A stretch of 64,000 bases of DNA from NCBI RefSeq assembly GCF_009932395.1, contig NZ_LSRS01000001.1:276864-340863 (forward strand), in the 5' to 3' direction. Under the pieces are notes generated by a model. The model ran no database searches. It was given only the letters and a program-made list of their open reading frames with translations, and was not told the origin of the DNA. Below are positions 52,942-63,014 of the stretch, piece by piece; within the stretch, counting starts at the first letter, position 1, and every line of letters starts with the position of its first letter. The translations under genes and the position numbers were made by a program. This stretch comes from Sporotomaculum syntrophicum. Lineage in GTDB: Bacteria > Bacillota > Desulfotomaculia > Desulfotomaculales > Desulfallaceae.

Positions 52942-52976
52942 AAAAAAAGCCCCTCACGTCTGGGTGAGAGACTTTT
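52942..52976 (-). terminator. Terminator at the end of the nuo operon
   Basis: On the minus strand GTCTCTCAC pairs with GTGAGGGGC (two G-T pairs) around CCAGAC and is followed by TTTTTTTTT. A T-run on the other side suggests bidirectional use. Some transcripts may read through into moxR. Confidence 0.85.
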
Positions 52977-52991
52977 TTATTAATAAATATG

Positions 52992-54446
52992 TTAATGCAA
53001 GAAGAATGAATGTGCAGCGCCATTGACTACTTCGGAGAGCGGACCAGGACAAATACCAATAACCAGAGTAGCAATCGTAGCGAAAACCAGCGTTACGGCT
53101 ACGGGACTTGATACGCTTATTGGTGTTGCGTCAAGCGGATCATCACGATACATGACCAGCGCCACCCGAAGGTAGTAATACACCGACACCATGCTCATAA
53201 TTAAACCTACAAATACAAGCCATAGATAATCTCCTACAATGGAACTAAACAAGTAGAACTTGCCTGCGAAACCGGCCAGCGGAGGTATGCCGGCCATACT
53301 CAGTAGCGCCACTAACATCACTGCTGCCAGTAAAGGAGAACGCTGGGCTAAACCTGCATAGTCCTTTAATTCATCACTGCCGGAGTAGTTGTAGTAGTAA
53401 GCCGCCACCACGAAGGCTGCCATAGTAGCAAATACATACAGGAACGCGTAGAACATGACACCTTTGATACCGGCTTCTGTTGCAGCAACCAACCCTACAA
53501 GTATATAACCTGCCTGAGCAATGCTGGAGTATGCCAGCATTCTTTTGATATTCGTTTGGGGAATAGCCACCAGGTTACCGACAATAATGGTTACAGCTGC
53601 AAGAATGGCCAACACAAACGCCCAGTTTTCCCAAATACCAGGAAGCCCGGCAATAAACAACCGCAAAATAATCGCAAAAGAAGCAGCCTTGGAACCCACT
53701 GCCAGATAAGCTGTAACCGGAGTCGGGGCCCCTTCATAAACGTCCGGTGACCACATATGGAAGGGTACAGCCGATACTTTGAAACCAAGACCGGCAATAA
53801 CCATAACAACAGCCAGCACTAGAGCAGGCGATAGGGGTTGCATAGCAATAATTCTGCCTATTTCCAGGATGGTAATACTGCCGGTCAGGCCATAGATGAT
53901 GGATAAACCATATAGCAACACTGCCGAACTCATTCCAGCCAGCAATAAATACTTAATGCCTGACTCAATTGATTTATTATCAGTTTTACGGAAGCAAACC
54001 AAAAGGACAAAGGACAGGGTCATTAATTCCAAGCCCAGATAGAAGGTGATAAAATCTCCTGCCGAGGCCATAACCATCATGCCCAGGGTAGCAAATAAAG
54101 TTAGGCTGTAATACTCGGCCTGATTGCCCATTTTATCAACAAAGCGCATACAGCCCAGTATCACCAGCGCCGCCGCTGTCATGAAAGTAATCTTCCAAAA
54201 CAGCGCATAATTGTCCAGCAAGTACATACCATTGAGCAGTTCCCGTTTTTCACCCCACAGCGATACGGCTACCGCCATAATGCCCAGTATGCCCAGCAAG
54301 CTGACCCAACCAAGGCCATGTCTGGAGCCTTTTGGCACGATAATACCCATTATGAGCACCAGCGTAGCTAAACCGGCCATCAACATTTCCAATGTCAAGG
54401 CAGAAGGGTCAAATGGTAACGTTAAAACAAACATATCAGTTGGCAT
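52992..54446 (-). CDS. nuoN: NADH-quinone oxidoreductase subunit N
   Basis: 484 residues with about 14 transmembrane helices, an Mrp-antiporter-like proton-pumping subunit of complex I. Conserved elements include the helix with LELMTLSFVLLV, KVSAVPFHMWSPDVYEGAPTP (about 235) and the Lys/His channel region YSSIAQAGYILVG. It is the last subunit gene and begins directly after nuoM with its own GGGGGG site. A terminator follows. Confidence 0.95.
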   Translation of the reverse strand: MPTDMFVLTLPFDPSALTLEMLMAGLATLVLIMGIIVPKGSRHGLGWVSLLGILGIMAVAVSLWGEKRELLNGMYLLDNYALFWKITFMTAAALVILGCMRFVDKMGNQAEYYSLTLFATLGMMVMASAGDFITFYLGLELMTLSFVLLVCFRKTDNKSIESGIKYLLLAGMSSAVLLYGLSIIYGLTGSITILEIGRIIAMQPLSPALVLAVVMVIAGLGFKVSAVPFHMWSPDVYEGAPTPVTAYLAVGSKAASFAIILRLFIAGLPGIWENWAFVLAILAAVTIIVGNLVAIPQTNIKRMLAYSSIAQAGYILVGLVAATEAGIKGVMFYAFLYVFATMAAFVVAAYYYNYSGSDELKDYAGLAQRSPLLAAVMLVALLSMAGIPPLAGFAGKFYLFSSIVGDYLWLVFVGLIMSMVSVYYYLRVALVMYRDDPLDATPISVSSPVAVTLVFATIATLVIGICPGPLSEVVNGAAHSFFLH

Positions 54447-55967
54447 TTAAAACTTCCCCCCTAACTGGAGCGCGTCGCTTATCGCAGCATGCAGGGGCAC
54501 GACACCACTGTTAATCATGTCAAATAACAAGGAGGGGAGGCATCCTCCAACTACCAGTACGGTACCTAGTACCACCAAAGGCACCATTTCCGGTCCCTTG
54601 ATATCTTCCAGGTGATCATATTCAGGACGCGGTGGGCCAAACAGGGTATTAGCACCGGCACGCAGCACATAAAGAGCAGTGATAATGATACCCGCAATAC
54701 CTATAACCGCCACACCGCCGTAAACTTCGAAACTGGCAATAAAGATGGTGAATTCAGGGATAAAGCTGACTAAACCGGGCAAGCCCAGAGAAGCCATCGC
54801 TGCCAGCATGAAGCCCACAGCCAACCTTGGTGTTTGACGAGCTAGACCGCCCATATCCGGAATCCAGCGGGTATGTGTTTTTTCATAAATAAAACCTATC
54901 ATAGAGAAGAACAGGGCAGCCATTACACCATGCGCAAACATATTAGCCACAGCACCGTTTATACCAATAACGTTTAAGCAGGCTACGGCTAGAATGACAT
55001 AACCCATGTGACTTACACTGGAATAACCAACGACATATTTAAGGTCTTTTTGGGCCATAGCACCCATCGCAGCGTAGGCTACACCGATAACACCCAATAC
55101 GGCCATGTAAGGTGCAAAGAAAGATGCACCCAAGGGCAGCATATAAACGGCAATTTTTATTAAACCATAACCGCCGATTTTTTTCAGTACACCAGCATGG
55201 ATCATACTAACCGCAGTAGGAGCGCCGGCATAGCCGTCGGGTGACCAGGAGTGGAATGGCCACATAGAAATCAGTGAGCCAAAACCAAACAGCATCAACG
55301 CAAAGAGCCAAATCTGATCAAACTCTCCTAACTGCTGCGCCGCCATGGCCATACCGGTAAAACTCATATCCGGGTGACCGGCTATTGCTGCTGTCTTTAC
55401 AAACAAAGCAATAACACCGACCAGCAGGAAACCGCTCCCGATTAACAGGTACATCGTCAGTTTCATACCTGCATATTCCTTAGTAACCCGTTTGGAGCTA
55501 CCCCAGATAATCACCAAGACGTAAATGGGGATAACTACCACTTCATAGAACAGCAGGAATATGAACAGGTCATGAGCGATAAAGGTACCCATAACACCGG
55601 CAATCAACATTAACAGCAGGACAAAAAACTCCTTGGGCCGATTATTGACATTCCAGGAGGCAAAGATTGCTGAAAAACCAATCAAGTTGGTCAACAGCAG
55701 CATCGGTAAGCTGATACCATCCACAGCCAGGAAGAAAGTCACGCCCAAATCCTTAATCCAGGGTAGTTCATGTCCAAAAACAAACTGCAAACCGCCGATA
55801 TCCTTGTTATAAGCAAAGTAGGCATACAGACTCAAAGCCAGGGCAACAAACATACCTACTGCAGCAATACTCTTAATCAGGATGTTTTCATCCTTGGGAA
55901 TAAACATGATGATTAAAGACGCAACCAGCGGTGCCAGTAATATGGTTAATAGGATCGGAAAGTCCAT
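54447..55967 (-). CDS. nuoM: NADH-quinone oxidoreductase subunit M
   Basis: 506 residues with about 14 membrane helices. Marks include FLLFYEVVVIPIYVLV (conserved Glu of the channel), SMWPFHSWSPDGYAGAPTAVS (about 240) and GYSSVSHMGYVILAVA. A proton-pumping antiporter-like subunit. Its ATG overlaps the nuoL stop (TAATG) and follows GGAGGTG. Confidence 0.95.
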   Translation of the reverse strand: MDFPILLTILLAPLVASLIIMFIPKDENILIKSIAAVGMFVALALSLYAYFAYNKDIGGLQFVFGHELPWIKDLGVTFFLAVDGISLPMLLLTNLIGFSAIFASWNVNNRPKEFFVLLLMLIAGVMGTFIAHDLFIFLLFYEVVVIPIYVLVIIWGSSKRVTKEYAGMKLTMYLLIGSGFLLVGVIALFVKTAAIAGHPDMSFTGMAMAAQQLGEFDQIWLFALMLFGFGSLISMWPFHSWSPDGYAGAPTAVSMIHAGVLKKIGGYGLIKIAVYMLPLGASFFAPYMAVLGVIGVAYAAMGAMAQKDLKYVVGYSSVSHMGYVILAVACLNVIGINGAVANMFAHGVMAALFFSMIGFIYEKTHTRWIPDMGGLARQTPRLAVGFMLAAMASLGLPGLVSFIPEFTIFIASFEVYGGVAVIGIAGIIITALYVLRAGANTLFGPPRPEYDHLEDIKGPEMVPLVVLGTVLVVGGCLPSLLFDMINSGVVPLHAAISDALQLGGKF

Positions 55968-57901
55968 TACTTAACACCTCCTATAACCGGAACGGCGTTA
56001 GACGGGCCGACAAAGGCCATTAATACAGCCACAACCAGCACGCCAATAAAGAATATCAGCACATAGTTCTGCAGCCGACCGGTTTGGAACACACGCATAC
56101 CTTCTCCGGATACCTTGGCGAATGCACCGATACCATTAACGATACCGTCAACGATATAGATATCAAACAGGTAAAAGATTTTGGCAGCACCATCAACCAG
56201 CGCGTGGTTGAACCACAGGTACAGCTCGTCAATATAATACTTATTAACGAGAACCCTGTAGGCAGTACTGTACTGTTCGGCCATAGCTTTGGCCTTTACC
56301 TTTTCGGTATCTTTTAAATACATAGAGTAGGCCAGTCCGATACCGGCGACAGCCAGCACTACCGACAATCCCATTACAATAAAGTTGGGATCGGCATGGT
56401 GTGGATGCCCAAAGTAAATCCATTCAGCCCACACATTACCCCAGGGGGTACCCAGCCAGCCGGCTCCAATGGCGCCGATAGCCAGCACCAACAGGGGCAC
56501 AGTCATAGTCCAAGGAGATTCCTTGGGATGGTTGTCCGGATTTTCTTTGCCAAAAAAGGCCAGGAAAATCATACGCCACATATAAAACGCAGTTAAAAAC
56601 GCAGTAAACGCCGCCATAGCGAACAGCACATAGTGCCCTTCAGCAAAGGTAGCCGCTAAAATTTCATCCTTGCTCCAAAAGCCGGCAAAAGGAGGAATAC
56701 CGGCAATGGCTAAACCACCAATGACAAACGTCCAGGCGGTGATAGGCATTTTCTTAACCAGTCCACCCATTTCCCACACATCAGCTTTGTGATGCAAAGC
56801 TACCAGCACACTACCTGCGCCAAGGAACATCAGGGCTTTAAAGAAAGCGTGGGTCCACATATGGAACATACTAGCGGTCAGACTACCTACGCCCAGTGCC
56901 AGCATCATATAGCCCAGCTGGCTGACTGTGGAATACGCCAGGATCTTTTTAATTTCACGCTGCGTTAGAGCACATGTAGCGGCAAACAGGGCCGTAAAGG
57001 CACCGGTAACAGCTACCAACTGCATAGCCGATTCTACTTCATGGAACAGGAACATGGTGCGACCAACCAGATAGACACCGGCCACAACCATGGTGGCAGC
57101 ATGGATCAGTGCGCTGACCGGAGTGGGGCCTTCCATAGCGTCCGGCAACCACACATGCAGCGGAAACTGGCCTGACTTACCGATCGGTCCGATAAATACC
57201 AGTACGGCTATCATGGTTAGGATGCCAAAGGTTGTAAACTCCTCAAAATGAGCAATTCTTTCACTCAACTCAGTCAGGTTCAGCGTGCCAAATACTATTT
57301 GCAGCGATAAAATACCCAGCAGCAGACCGAAGTCCGCAACCCGGCAGGTAACAAAGGCTTTTTTGGCCGCCTCGCGAGCTGATATCTTATGCGTGTAAAA
57401 GCCGATTAACAGGTAGGAACATAATCCCACCAATTCCCAAGCTACAAACATTTGCAGCAGGTTGCTGGAAATAACCAGCAGTAACATCGAAGCGCCGAAC
57501 AGTGAAAGGTACGAGAAAAATACTGAGAAACCATCTTCACCATCCATATAACCAATTGAGTATAAAAATATGAATGTCGAAATAAACGAAACCATGACCA
57601 TCATCATGGCCGATACAGGGTCTAACTGTACGCCCACGTCTATTTGCAGAGCAGGCATCCCCGGCATTCCCAGGGAAAACCAGCGCGTGGCGTAAACTAA
57701 CGGTTTTTCCGCATACTCAGGGTTGGTAAAAATCCCGTACGCCGCCAGTGTAGCAATAACACAGGACAAGGCCATTGATCCCACCGCCAAGATAGCACTA
57801 AGCATTTTCCATGGGCGGGTGAGAAATACTATCGCCACAAAAGCAAGGGCGGGAAGAAGCGGTACCAACCATGCATGCTGCAATGCAAATTCAACATACA
57901 T
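55967..57901 (-). CDS. nuoL: NADH-quinone oxidoreductase subunit L
   Basis: 644 residues, the largest antiporter-like subunit, with about 16 membrane helices. Includes FVAWELVGLCSYLLIGFY, GKSGQFPLHVWLPDAMEGPTPVS (about 230), STVSQLGYMMLALG and a C-terminal lateral helix region (residues 540-600) ending in an anchoring helix. It pumps protons. The C-terminal helix VLIFFIGVLVVAVLMAF is complete, so the gene is not truncated. Confidence 0.96.
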   Translation of the reverse strand: MYVEFALQHAWLVPLLPALAFVAIVFLTRPWKMLSAILAVGSMALSCVIATLAAYGIFTNPEYAEKPLVYATRWFSLGMPGMPALQIDVGVQLDPVSAMMMVMVSFISTFIFLYSIGYMDGEDGFSVFFSYLSLFGASMLLLVISSNLLQMFVAWELVGLCSYLLIGFYTHKISAREAAKKAFVTCRVADFGLLLGILSLQIVFGTLNLTELSERIAHFEEFTTFGILTMIAVLVFIGPIGKSGQFPLHVWLPDAMEGPTPVSALIHAATMVVAGVYLVGRTMFLFHEVESAMQLVAVTGAFTALFAATCALTQREIKKILAYSTVSQLGYMMLALGVGSLTASMFHMWTHAFFKALMFLGAGSVLVALHHKADVWEMGGLVKKMPITAWTFVIGGLAIAGIPPFAGFWSKDEILAATFAEGHYVLFAMAAFTAFLTAFYMWRMIFLAFFGKENPDNHPKESPWTMTVPLLVLAIGAIGAGWLGTPWGNVWAEWIYFGHPHHADPNFIVMGLSVVLAVAGIGLAYSMYLKDTEKVKAKAMAEQYSTAYRVLVNKYYIDELYLWFNHALVDGAAKIFYLFDIYIVDGIVNGIGAFAKVSGEGMRVFQTGRLQNYVLIFFIGVLVVAVLMAFVGPSNAVPVIGGVK

Positions 57902-57931
57902 TATTTAGAAGCACCTACCTTCTTAAAAGTC

Positions 57932-58246
57932 CTACCATTTAAGCAAGTCGAAATCGTCAAGATTTACGGACAGCTTATTGCGGTAGATGGCTATGATAAT
58001 GGCCAACCCTATACCTACTTCAGCGGCGGCCACAGTGATGACAAACAGAGAAAATATTTGTCCGGTAAAATCTATTGGGGTAATGTACTTGCTAAAGGCC
58101 ACCAAATTGATATTTACCGCGTTAAGCATAATCTCAATACAAATCAAGACAGCCACAGCATTCCGCTTAGTGATAACCCCAAACAGGCCGATACTGAATA
58201 AAAGAGCCGATAGTATAACGTAATGCGTTAAGCTAATCGTGAGCAT
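57932..58246 (-). CDS. nuoK: NADH-quinone oxidoreductase subunit K
   Basis: 104 residues with three membrane helices. The conserved glutamates are in VLICIEIMLNAVNI and VAAAEVGIGLAIIIAI. It starts 14 bases inside the nuoJ 3' end, with GGGGGTG upstream. Membrane arm proton-path subunit. Confidence 0.95.
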   Translation of the reverse strand: MLTISLTHYVILSALLFSIGLFGVITKRNAVAVLICIEIMLNAVNINLVAFSKYITPIDFTGQIFSLFVITVAAAEVGIGLAIIIAIYRNKLSVNLDDFDLLKW

Positions 58247-58787
58247 TGGCCTTCACCCCCTCATCCACGGCAACTGTACCGGCATCATCCCTGGCGATGA
58301 CAATGGCACCAACCAACGCCACCAGCAGTAGAATAGCCACTACTTCAAACGGAATAACATATTTGCTCATCAATAAGGTACCGATAACCTGGATAGTGTT
58401 TTCAGGTACAGCCTGCGTTGCCACCAGGTCAGTCCAGGCAGTGCGACCGGCAAGAATAGCGCACATTGCAAACACCAGGGCAACCACACCGCCACCGGCA
58501 AACAGTTGAGTGTTAAACAGGTTAGTACCCTTCATATCAGGAGCTTGAATCAGCATAATACCAAAGACCACCATAATACACACAGCACCGGCGTAAACGA
58601 GTACCTGTATCGCAGCGATAAAATCGGCATCCAGTAATAAAAACAGCCCGGCCATGGATATAAAGGTAACGGCCAAGAATAACACCGAATGTACAATATT
58701 TTTTGCAAACACTACCAGGGCAGCATTACCTACAATAGTTATTGCCAGTAAATAAAAAGCTATTACGCTATATATACTGGTTTCCAT
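58233..58787 (-). CDS. nuoJ: NADH-quinone oxidoreductase subunit J
   Basis: 184 residues, five membrane helices, longer at the C terminus than average: residues after about 165 (DDAGTVAVDEGVKANAHD) are a charged tail. Conserved AIQVLVYAGAVCIMVVFGIML carries the quinone-site helix. Membrane-arm subunit next to K and H. Confidence 0.93.
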   Translation of the reverse strand: METSIYSVIAFYLLAITIVGNAALVVFAKNIVHSVLFLAVTFISMAGLFLLLDADFIAAIQVLVYAGAVCIMVVFGIMLIQAPDMKGTNLFNTQLFAGGGVVALVFAMCAILAGRTAWTDLVATQAVPENTIQVIGTLLMSKYVIPFEVVAILLLVALVGAIVIARDDAGTVAVDEGVKANAHD

Positions 58788-58790
58788 CGG

Positions 58791-59231
58791 TTACTCACCC
58801 TCCTTATCGGAAGTCTTGCTGGCGGCAACCTCGGATTCTGCAGTAACAGCAGGTGCTTCACGCTGAACCAAGACAAGTGGGATGTCACTGAAATGATATT
58901 GATTCATATTGATAACCTTTGAAAAATGCAGTGCATCTTTGGGGCAGCTTTCCACACACAAACCGCAGAACAAGCAGTAATAAATTTTCATTACATAATT
59001 AGTAAGATACTGTTTCGTGCCAACCTTTTGTTTTTGCAGACTAATAACCTTATTTGGGCAGGCATTGGCACACATCCCACAGGCAATGCACTTATCAACA
59101 TCCAAAGTAAACCGACCATGATAACGATCCGGGATCGGGTTTTGATGTTCCGGATACTGAATAGTGGCCTTGGGTGACCAAAACTCTTTGAAGGTAATCT
59201 GCATTCCTTTAACTAATCCTTTACCAAACAT
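58791..59231 (-). CDS. nuoI: NADH-quinone oxidoreductase subunit I (2[4Fe-4S])
   Basis: 146 residues. Two [4Fe-4S] motifs: CIACGMCANACPNKVI (about 51) and CLFCGLCVESCPKDAL (about 88). It carries clusters N6a and N6b that pass electrons to NuoB. The C-terminal tail (REAPAVTAESEVAASKTSDK) is an acidic, low-complexity extension. Start ATG after GGGTGGTG. Confidence 0.95.
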   Translation of the reverse strand: MFGKGLVKGMQITFKEFWSPKATIQYPEHQNPIPDRYHGRFTLDVDKCIACGMCANACPNKVISLQKQKVGTKQYLTNYVMKIYYCLFCGLCVESCPKDALHFSKVINMNQYHFSDIPLVLVQREAPAVTAESEVAASKTSDKEGE

Positions 59232-59235
59232 GCCA

Positions 59236-60279
59236 TCACCACCCTATCGCCCGGTAAATGTACATTCCAATACCGGTTACAAAGATATTGGCCAGGGAAA
59301 GGGGCACCAGCACCTTCCAGCCAAAACCCATCAACTGGTCAACCCTGATACGGGGGTAAGTCCAGCGAAGCTGCATAATCACAAACATCACGATATACAT
59401 CTTGATGAAAAACCATAACCAGGACGGGATAAAATCTAAACCAAACGGAGCATGCCAGCCGCCCAAGAACAAAATCGTCACCATGGCGCAACACACCAAC
59501 ATATTGGCGTATTCAGCCAGATAGAACATAGCAAAAGCCATACCGCCATATTCAGTGTTAAACCCGTTAACTAGCTCTGATTCACCTTCGATTAAGTCAA
59601 ACGGAGCACGGTTACATTCCGACACAGATGCTATAAAGAATATCAAAAATGCGATTGGCTGGGTGAATATAAACCAGGTGTGTTCCTGAGCCGCAATAAT
59701 ATCGGACATATTCAAGCTTCCCGTAATCATGATCACACCCAGGATAGCTAGAACCATCGGCAATTCGTAACTAACCATCTGAGCTACCGAACGCATACTA
59801 CCGATTAATGAATACTTATTGTTGGATGCCCAGCCGGCCATCCAAAAAATTATGGTAGATGTTGAGGCAATAGCTAAAAGATACAACAAACCGATATTCA
59901 TATCAATGGCCGCCATATTTTTACCGAAGGGTATTACTGCAAACACCATTAAAGTAGGTACGAAAACCAGCACCGGAGCAAGCATGAATACCACTTTGTC
60001 CGTATCCTTATGGATAATAATCTCCTTGCAGATTAATTTACCTATGTCACACGTTGTTTGCAAAAGTCCCTTAGGGCCGACTCGGTTGGGGCCAATACGG
60101 GCCTGCATGTAACCGGCAACCTTACGTTCCATGTACACCAGCCACAGTGCATTAACTAATATAAAGACGAGGATAGCCACAAGCTTTACAAGCATTACGA
60201 TGGCCTCTCCAAGTTCCGGGGGTAGGCCACCAAGAGAAGATCTTAGCCCATCGGCTATGCCTACAAATAAATTTTCCAT
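59236..60279 (-). CDS. nuoH: NADH-quinone oxidoreductase subunit H
   Basis: 347 residues, eight membrane helices. Conserved: ERKVAGYMQARIGPNRVGPKG (about 50), the quinone-channel region APFDLIEGESELVNGFNTEYGG (about 210) and LRWTYPRIRVDQLM (about 305). It connects the quinone site to the proton path. Start follows AGAAGAGG. Confidence 0.96.
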   Translation of the reverse strand: MENLFVGIADGLRSSLGGLPPELGEAIVMLVKLVAILVFILVNALWLVYMERKVAGYMQARIGPNRVGPKGLLQTTCDIGKLICKEIIIHKDTDKVVFMLAPVLVFVPTLMVFAVIPFGKNMAAIDMNIGLLYLLAIASTSTIIFWMAGWASNNKYSLIGSMRSVAQMVSYELPMVLAILGVIMITGSLNMSDIIAAQEHTWFIFTQPIAFLIFFIASVSECNRAPFDLIEGESELVNGFNTEYGGMAFAMFYLAEYANMLVCCAMVTILFLGGWHAPFGLDFIPSWLWFFIKMYIVMFVIMQLRWTYPRIRVDQLMGFGWKVLVPLSLANIFVTGIGMYIYRAIGW

Positions 60280-60308
60280 GCCTCTTCTCCCCTATGATCC
60301 CAAATTTG

Positions 60309-61412
60309 TTAACAATCCACTTCACCTAACATTATGTCGAGACTACCCAGGATTGCCACCACATCAGCTACCAGATAGCCGCGCAGCATTTCATCCAGAT
60401 AGCCTAGATTAATAAAGGAAGGCCTGCGCACATGGACACGATACGGCTTGGGACTGCCATCACTGACCACATAGTAGCCGATAATGCCCTTGGAAGTTTC
60501 AATTTCCGCATAAGCATCTCCCGCCGGTGGTTTAATCACTTTAGGCACTTTGCCGCGTACCGGACCATCGATTTCCCTAATTTGTTCAATAGCTTGTTTG
60601 ACGATTCTTACTATCTGGCGCATTTCCTTCATCCGGCAGTCAAACCGGTCAAAGCAGTCACCGTTAGTGCCTAGCGGCACTTCAAAATCAAACCGGTCAT
60701 AAACACTGTAAGGCTTGGCCTTGCGCAGGTCATAGTCAACCCCGCTGCCCCTTAAAGACGGCCCACTGATGCTATAATTGATGGCCGTTTCCGGTTTAAG
60801 TACCCCTATCTGCATGGTACGGGCTTGAAATATTTCGTTACCGGTAATTAAACCATCATATTCATCAATACAAGCCGGCATTTGATCCATGAATTTATCT
60901 ACTTTGTCCAACCAACCCTCGGGTGCATCATCTGCCACACCGCCAATACGAGCATAACTCAAGGTCATCCGGGAACCAGTTAATTCCTCCAACAGGTCCA
61001 TGGTTGTTTCGCGTTCCCGGAAGGCTAGCAGGAATCCTGTAAAAGCACCAATATCCAATGAGTATGTGCCTATGGCAATCAAGTGACTGGCCAGGCGGGA
61101 AAGCTCACCACATATAACTCGCATGTATTCGGCTCTTTCAGGCACCTCTACCTGCATCAGTTTTTCCACGGCCATTACATAGCCCCAGTTTTGAAGCATG
61201 GCTGCCAGGTAGTCCAAGCGGTCGGTATAAGGAATGACCTGTGTATAGGTGCGGGCTTCCGCCAATTTTTCAACACCTCGATGCAGGTAGCCGCAAATAG
61301 GCTCGGCTTTAACGACCCTTTCTCCATCCAGAGTAAGGACAATCCTAAACACACCGTGTGTACTGGGGTGCTGTGGACCAAAGTTTAAATTATATTCTTG
61401 CGTCCTTATCAT
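60309..61412 (-). CDS. nuoD: NADH-quinone oxidoreductase subunit D
   Basis: 367 residues, the NiFe-hydrogenase large-subunit-like subunit. Begins NLNFGPQHPSTHGVFRIVL; contains the quinone-site His/Tyr region and the EVGAFTGFLLAF-type segment IGAFTGFLLAFRE. The C terminus ends ILGSLDIMLGEVDC; the terminal DxCxxC of hydrogenases is absent, as expected for Nuo. Separate from nuoC, not fused as in E. coli. Confidence 0.96.
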   Translation of the reverse strand: MIRTQEYNLNFGPQHPSTHGVFRIVLTLDGERVVKAEPICGYLHRGVEKLAEARTYTQVIPYTDRLDYLAAMLQNWGYVMAVEKLMQVEVPERAEYMRVICGELSRLASHLIAIGTYSLDIGAFTGFLLAFRERETTMDLLEELTGSRMTLSYARIGGVADDAPEGWLDKVDKFMDQMPACIDEYDGLITGNEIFQARTMQIGVLKPETAINYSISGPSLRGSGVDYDLRKAKPYSVYDRFDFEVPLGTNGDCFDRFDCRMKEMRQIVRIVKQAIEQIREIDGPVRGKVPKVIKPPAGDAYAEIETSKGIIGYYVVSDGSPKPYRVHVRRPSFINLGYLDEMLRGYLVADVVAILGSLDIMLGEVDC

Positions 61413-61415
61413 GAG

Positions 61416-61862
61416 TTACTCCCTGCCACCTTTCCATTGGAAATCCTTGCGCAGCGGGTGTCCTTCATAATCATAAGGCATCAGAATGCGCACCAGATTG
61501 GGATGGCCGGTAAAAACGATACCCATTAAGTCATATATTTCCCGCTCCTGCCAGTTCGCGCCACCCCAGATAGGAAAGACCGAAGGCAATTCCGGGTTGT
61601 CCCTATCCACGGAAGTCTTTACCATAATAGTAAAACCCTTTTCGATAGAGCTGATATTATATATAACTTCAAATTTGTTTTCGCTGGGATAATCCGCCGC
61701 CGTCTCGTTGGTTAAAAAATCCATCCCATAGTCATCTCTTAATGCCTGCATAAACTCCAGCAATTTATCAGCGGGAATAATGACAGTTGACTGCTCGTTC
61801 ACTTCCACATAGTCAAACTTTTTACTAAGCTCCTCTACCAACGCAGTTGCTTTTTCTATCAT
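61416..61862 (-). CDS. nuoC: NADH-quinone oxidoreductase subunit C
   Basis: 148 residues, 30-kDa-subunit family. The C-terminal signature WQEREIYDLMGIVFTGHPNL and LMPYDYEGHPLRKDF are clear. Hydrophilic linker between NuoD and NuoB in the quinone-side module. Short but complete. It starts within a few bases of the nuoB stop. Confidence 0.95.
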   Translation of the reverse strand: MIEKATALVEELSKKFDYVEVNEQSTVIIPADKLLEFMQALRDDYGMDFLTNETAADYPSENKFEVIYNISSIEKGFTIMVKTSVDRDNPELPSVFPIWGGANWQEREIYDLMGIVFTGHPNLVRILMPYDYEGHPLRKDFQWKGGRE

Positions 61863-61863
61863 C

Positions 61864-62454
61864 TTAACCCGTCACCACCCTGCCTTTGAAGTTCTCCAGG
61901 TATTCCTTATTATCTAGAATTTTAGCCCTTAACATAAGGAATCCTTCTATCACTGCTTCTGGCCTGGGCGGGCAGCCGGGTACATAAACATCCACAGGTA
62001 TTAGTTTATTGACACCAGGCACCACACAGTAAGAATCCACGAATGGTCCACCTGATATGGCACAACTGCCAACAGCTATACACCATTTGGGCTCAGACAT
62101 CTGTTCCCACAAACGCACTACGAAATCAGCCGCTTTGGTAGTTACAGTACCGCACACAAGCATTACATCGGCCTGGCGGGCAGTATTACGCAAGACCTCG
62201 TAACCAAAACGGGATAAGTCATAACGAGGACCCTGAGCCGCCATTAAACCTTCAATGGCGCAGCAAGCCAAACCAAAACCCAGCGGCCAAATAGAATGCG
62301 CCCGAGCCAAATTCAATACCTTTTCCACCGGGGCCAGGTGAACTAACCTTTTTAGCTCAGGCGGACTGTTGTAATCCGGGTTATCCCCGAAATATTCCGG
62401 CGCCCATATGTCTTTTTGGGCTGTTTCTATTTTTTTCCCTTTGTTTACTGCCAT
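61864..62454 (-). CDS. nuoB: NADH-quinone oxidoreductase subunit B
   Basis: 196 residues from ATG at 62454 (GGAAGG nine bases upstream; a GTG at 62484 is deeper in nuoA). Cluster N2 cysteines lie in [12 protein letters not shown] (CC at about 67-68), VCGTVT and [11 protein letters not shown]2 is the direct electron donor to quinone. It overlaps the nuoA 3' end by about ten bases, which suggests coupling. Confidence 0.95.
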   Translation of the reverse strand: MAVNKGKKIETAQKDIWAPEYFGDNPDYNSPPELKRLVHLAPVEKVLNLARAHSIWPLGFGLACCAIEGLMAAQGPRYDLSRFGYEVLRNTARQADVMLVCGTVTTKAADFVVRLWEQMSEPKWCIAVGSCAISGGPFVDSYCVVPGVNKLIPVDVYVPGCPPRPEAVIEGFLMLRAKILDNKEYLENFKGRVVTG

Positions 62455-62798
62455 TCCAACGCACCTTCCTTCCAGGCGTACCACAAGCCAACGACTAAAA
62501 TAAAGACGAATATGAGCATTTCAATAAAAGCAAACAATCCCAGGCTTTGGAATTTAACCGCCCAGGCATACAAATAAATAGTTTCCACGTCAAATATGAC
62601 AAAAAGTAATGCATAAAGGAAATAAGCGGTTTTGAACTGTATCCATGTGGGTCCCTGGGTCGGCATACCGCATTCATAAGGTTCCATTTTTAATGGGGTA
62701 TCCCGTCTAGGTTGAATAAGAAAACTGGTGGCAATACCACCTGCGCCAAAGATAAGTGCCACTACGAAAAATATAAATAGTCCTGCCCAATCTGACAT
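62445..62798 (-). CDS. nuoA: NADH-quinone oxidoreductase subunit A
   Basis: 117 residues, three membrane helices. The conserved loop [20 protein letters not shown] (about 38-57) and the Asp/Glu helix [18 protein letters not shown] (about 60-78). ATG after GGGGGGAGG. First gene of nuoABCDHIJKLMN. In this order nuoE, F and G, the NADH-binding module, are missing, so electron input is probably from a different donor. Confidence 0.95.
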   Translation of the reverse strand: MSDWAGLFIFFVVALIFGAGGIATSFLIQPRRDTPLKMEPYECGMPTQGPTWIQFKTAYFLYALLFVIFDVETIYLYAWAVKFQSLGLFAFIEMLIFVFILVVGLWYAWKEGALEWQ

Positions 62799-62852
62799 TT
62801 TCCTCCCCCCTTTCTATATAAATTAGATTAGTAAAAAAACAATTAATTGAAA

Positions 62853-62896
62853 AATGGGAGCCAACGCTATTTACCTGTGAATTTTTCAAAGCTCCC
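62853..62896 (-). terminator. Hairpin between rnhB and nuoA
   Basis: On the minus strand GGGAGC pairs with GCTCCC across a long AU-rich loop, then ATTTTTC. It may end the rnhB transcript or lie in the nuo leader. Weak because the loop is about 30 bases. Confidence 0.45.
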
Positions 62897-63014
62897 AAAC
62901 GGATGACTTAATTTGACATAAAATACAGGGTACTCGACATTTATTTCACAAATACACATAAAAATTTATTGTGATTTTAACTTGCCTTTATTAAAGGTTA
63001 TTTTCACTAGTAAG

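Noticed and set aside
62820-63014. Promoter TTGTGA/TGTATT for nuo
   Set aside because: Hexamers are poor matches and spacing is 18; not strong enough to list.
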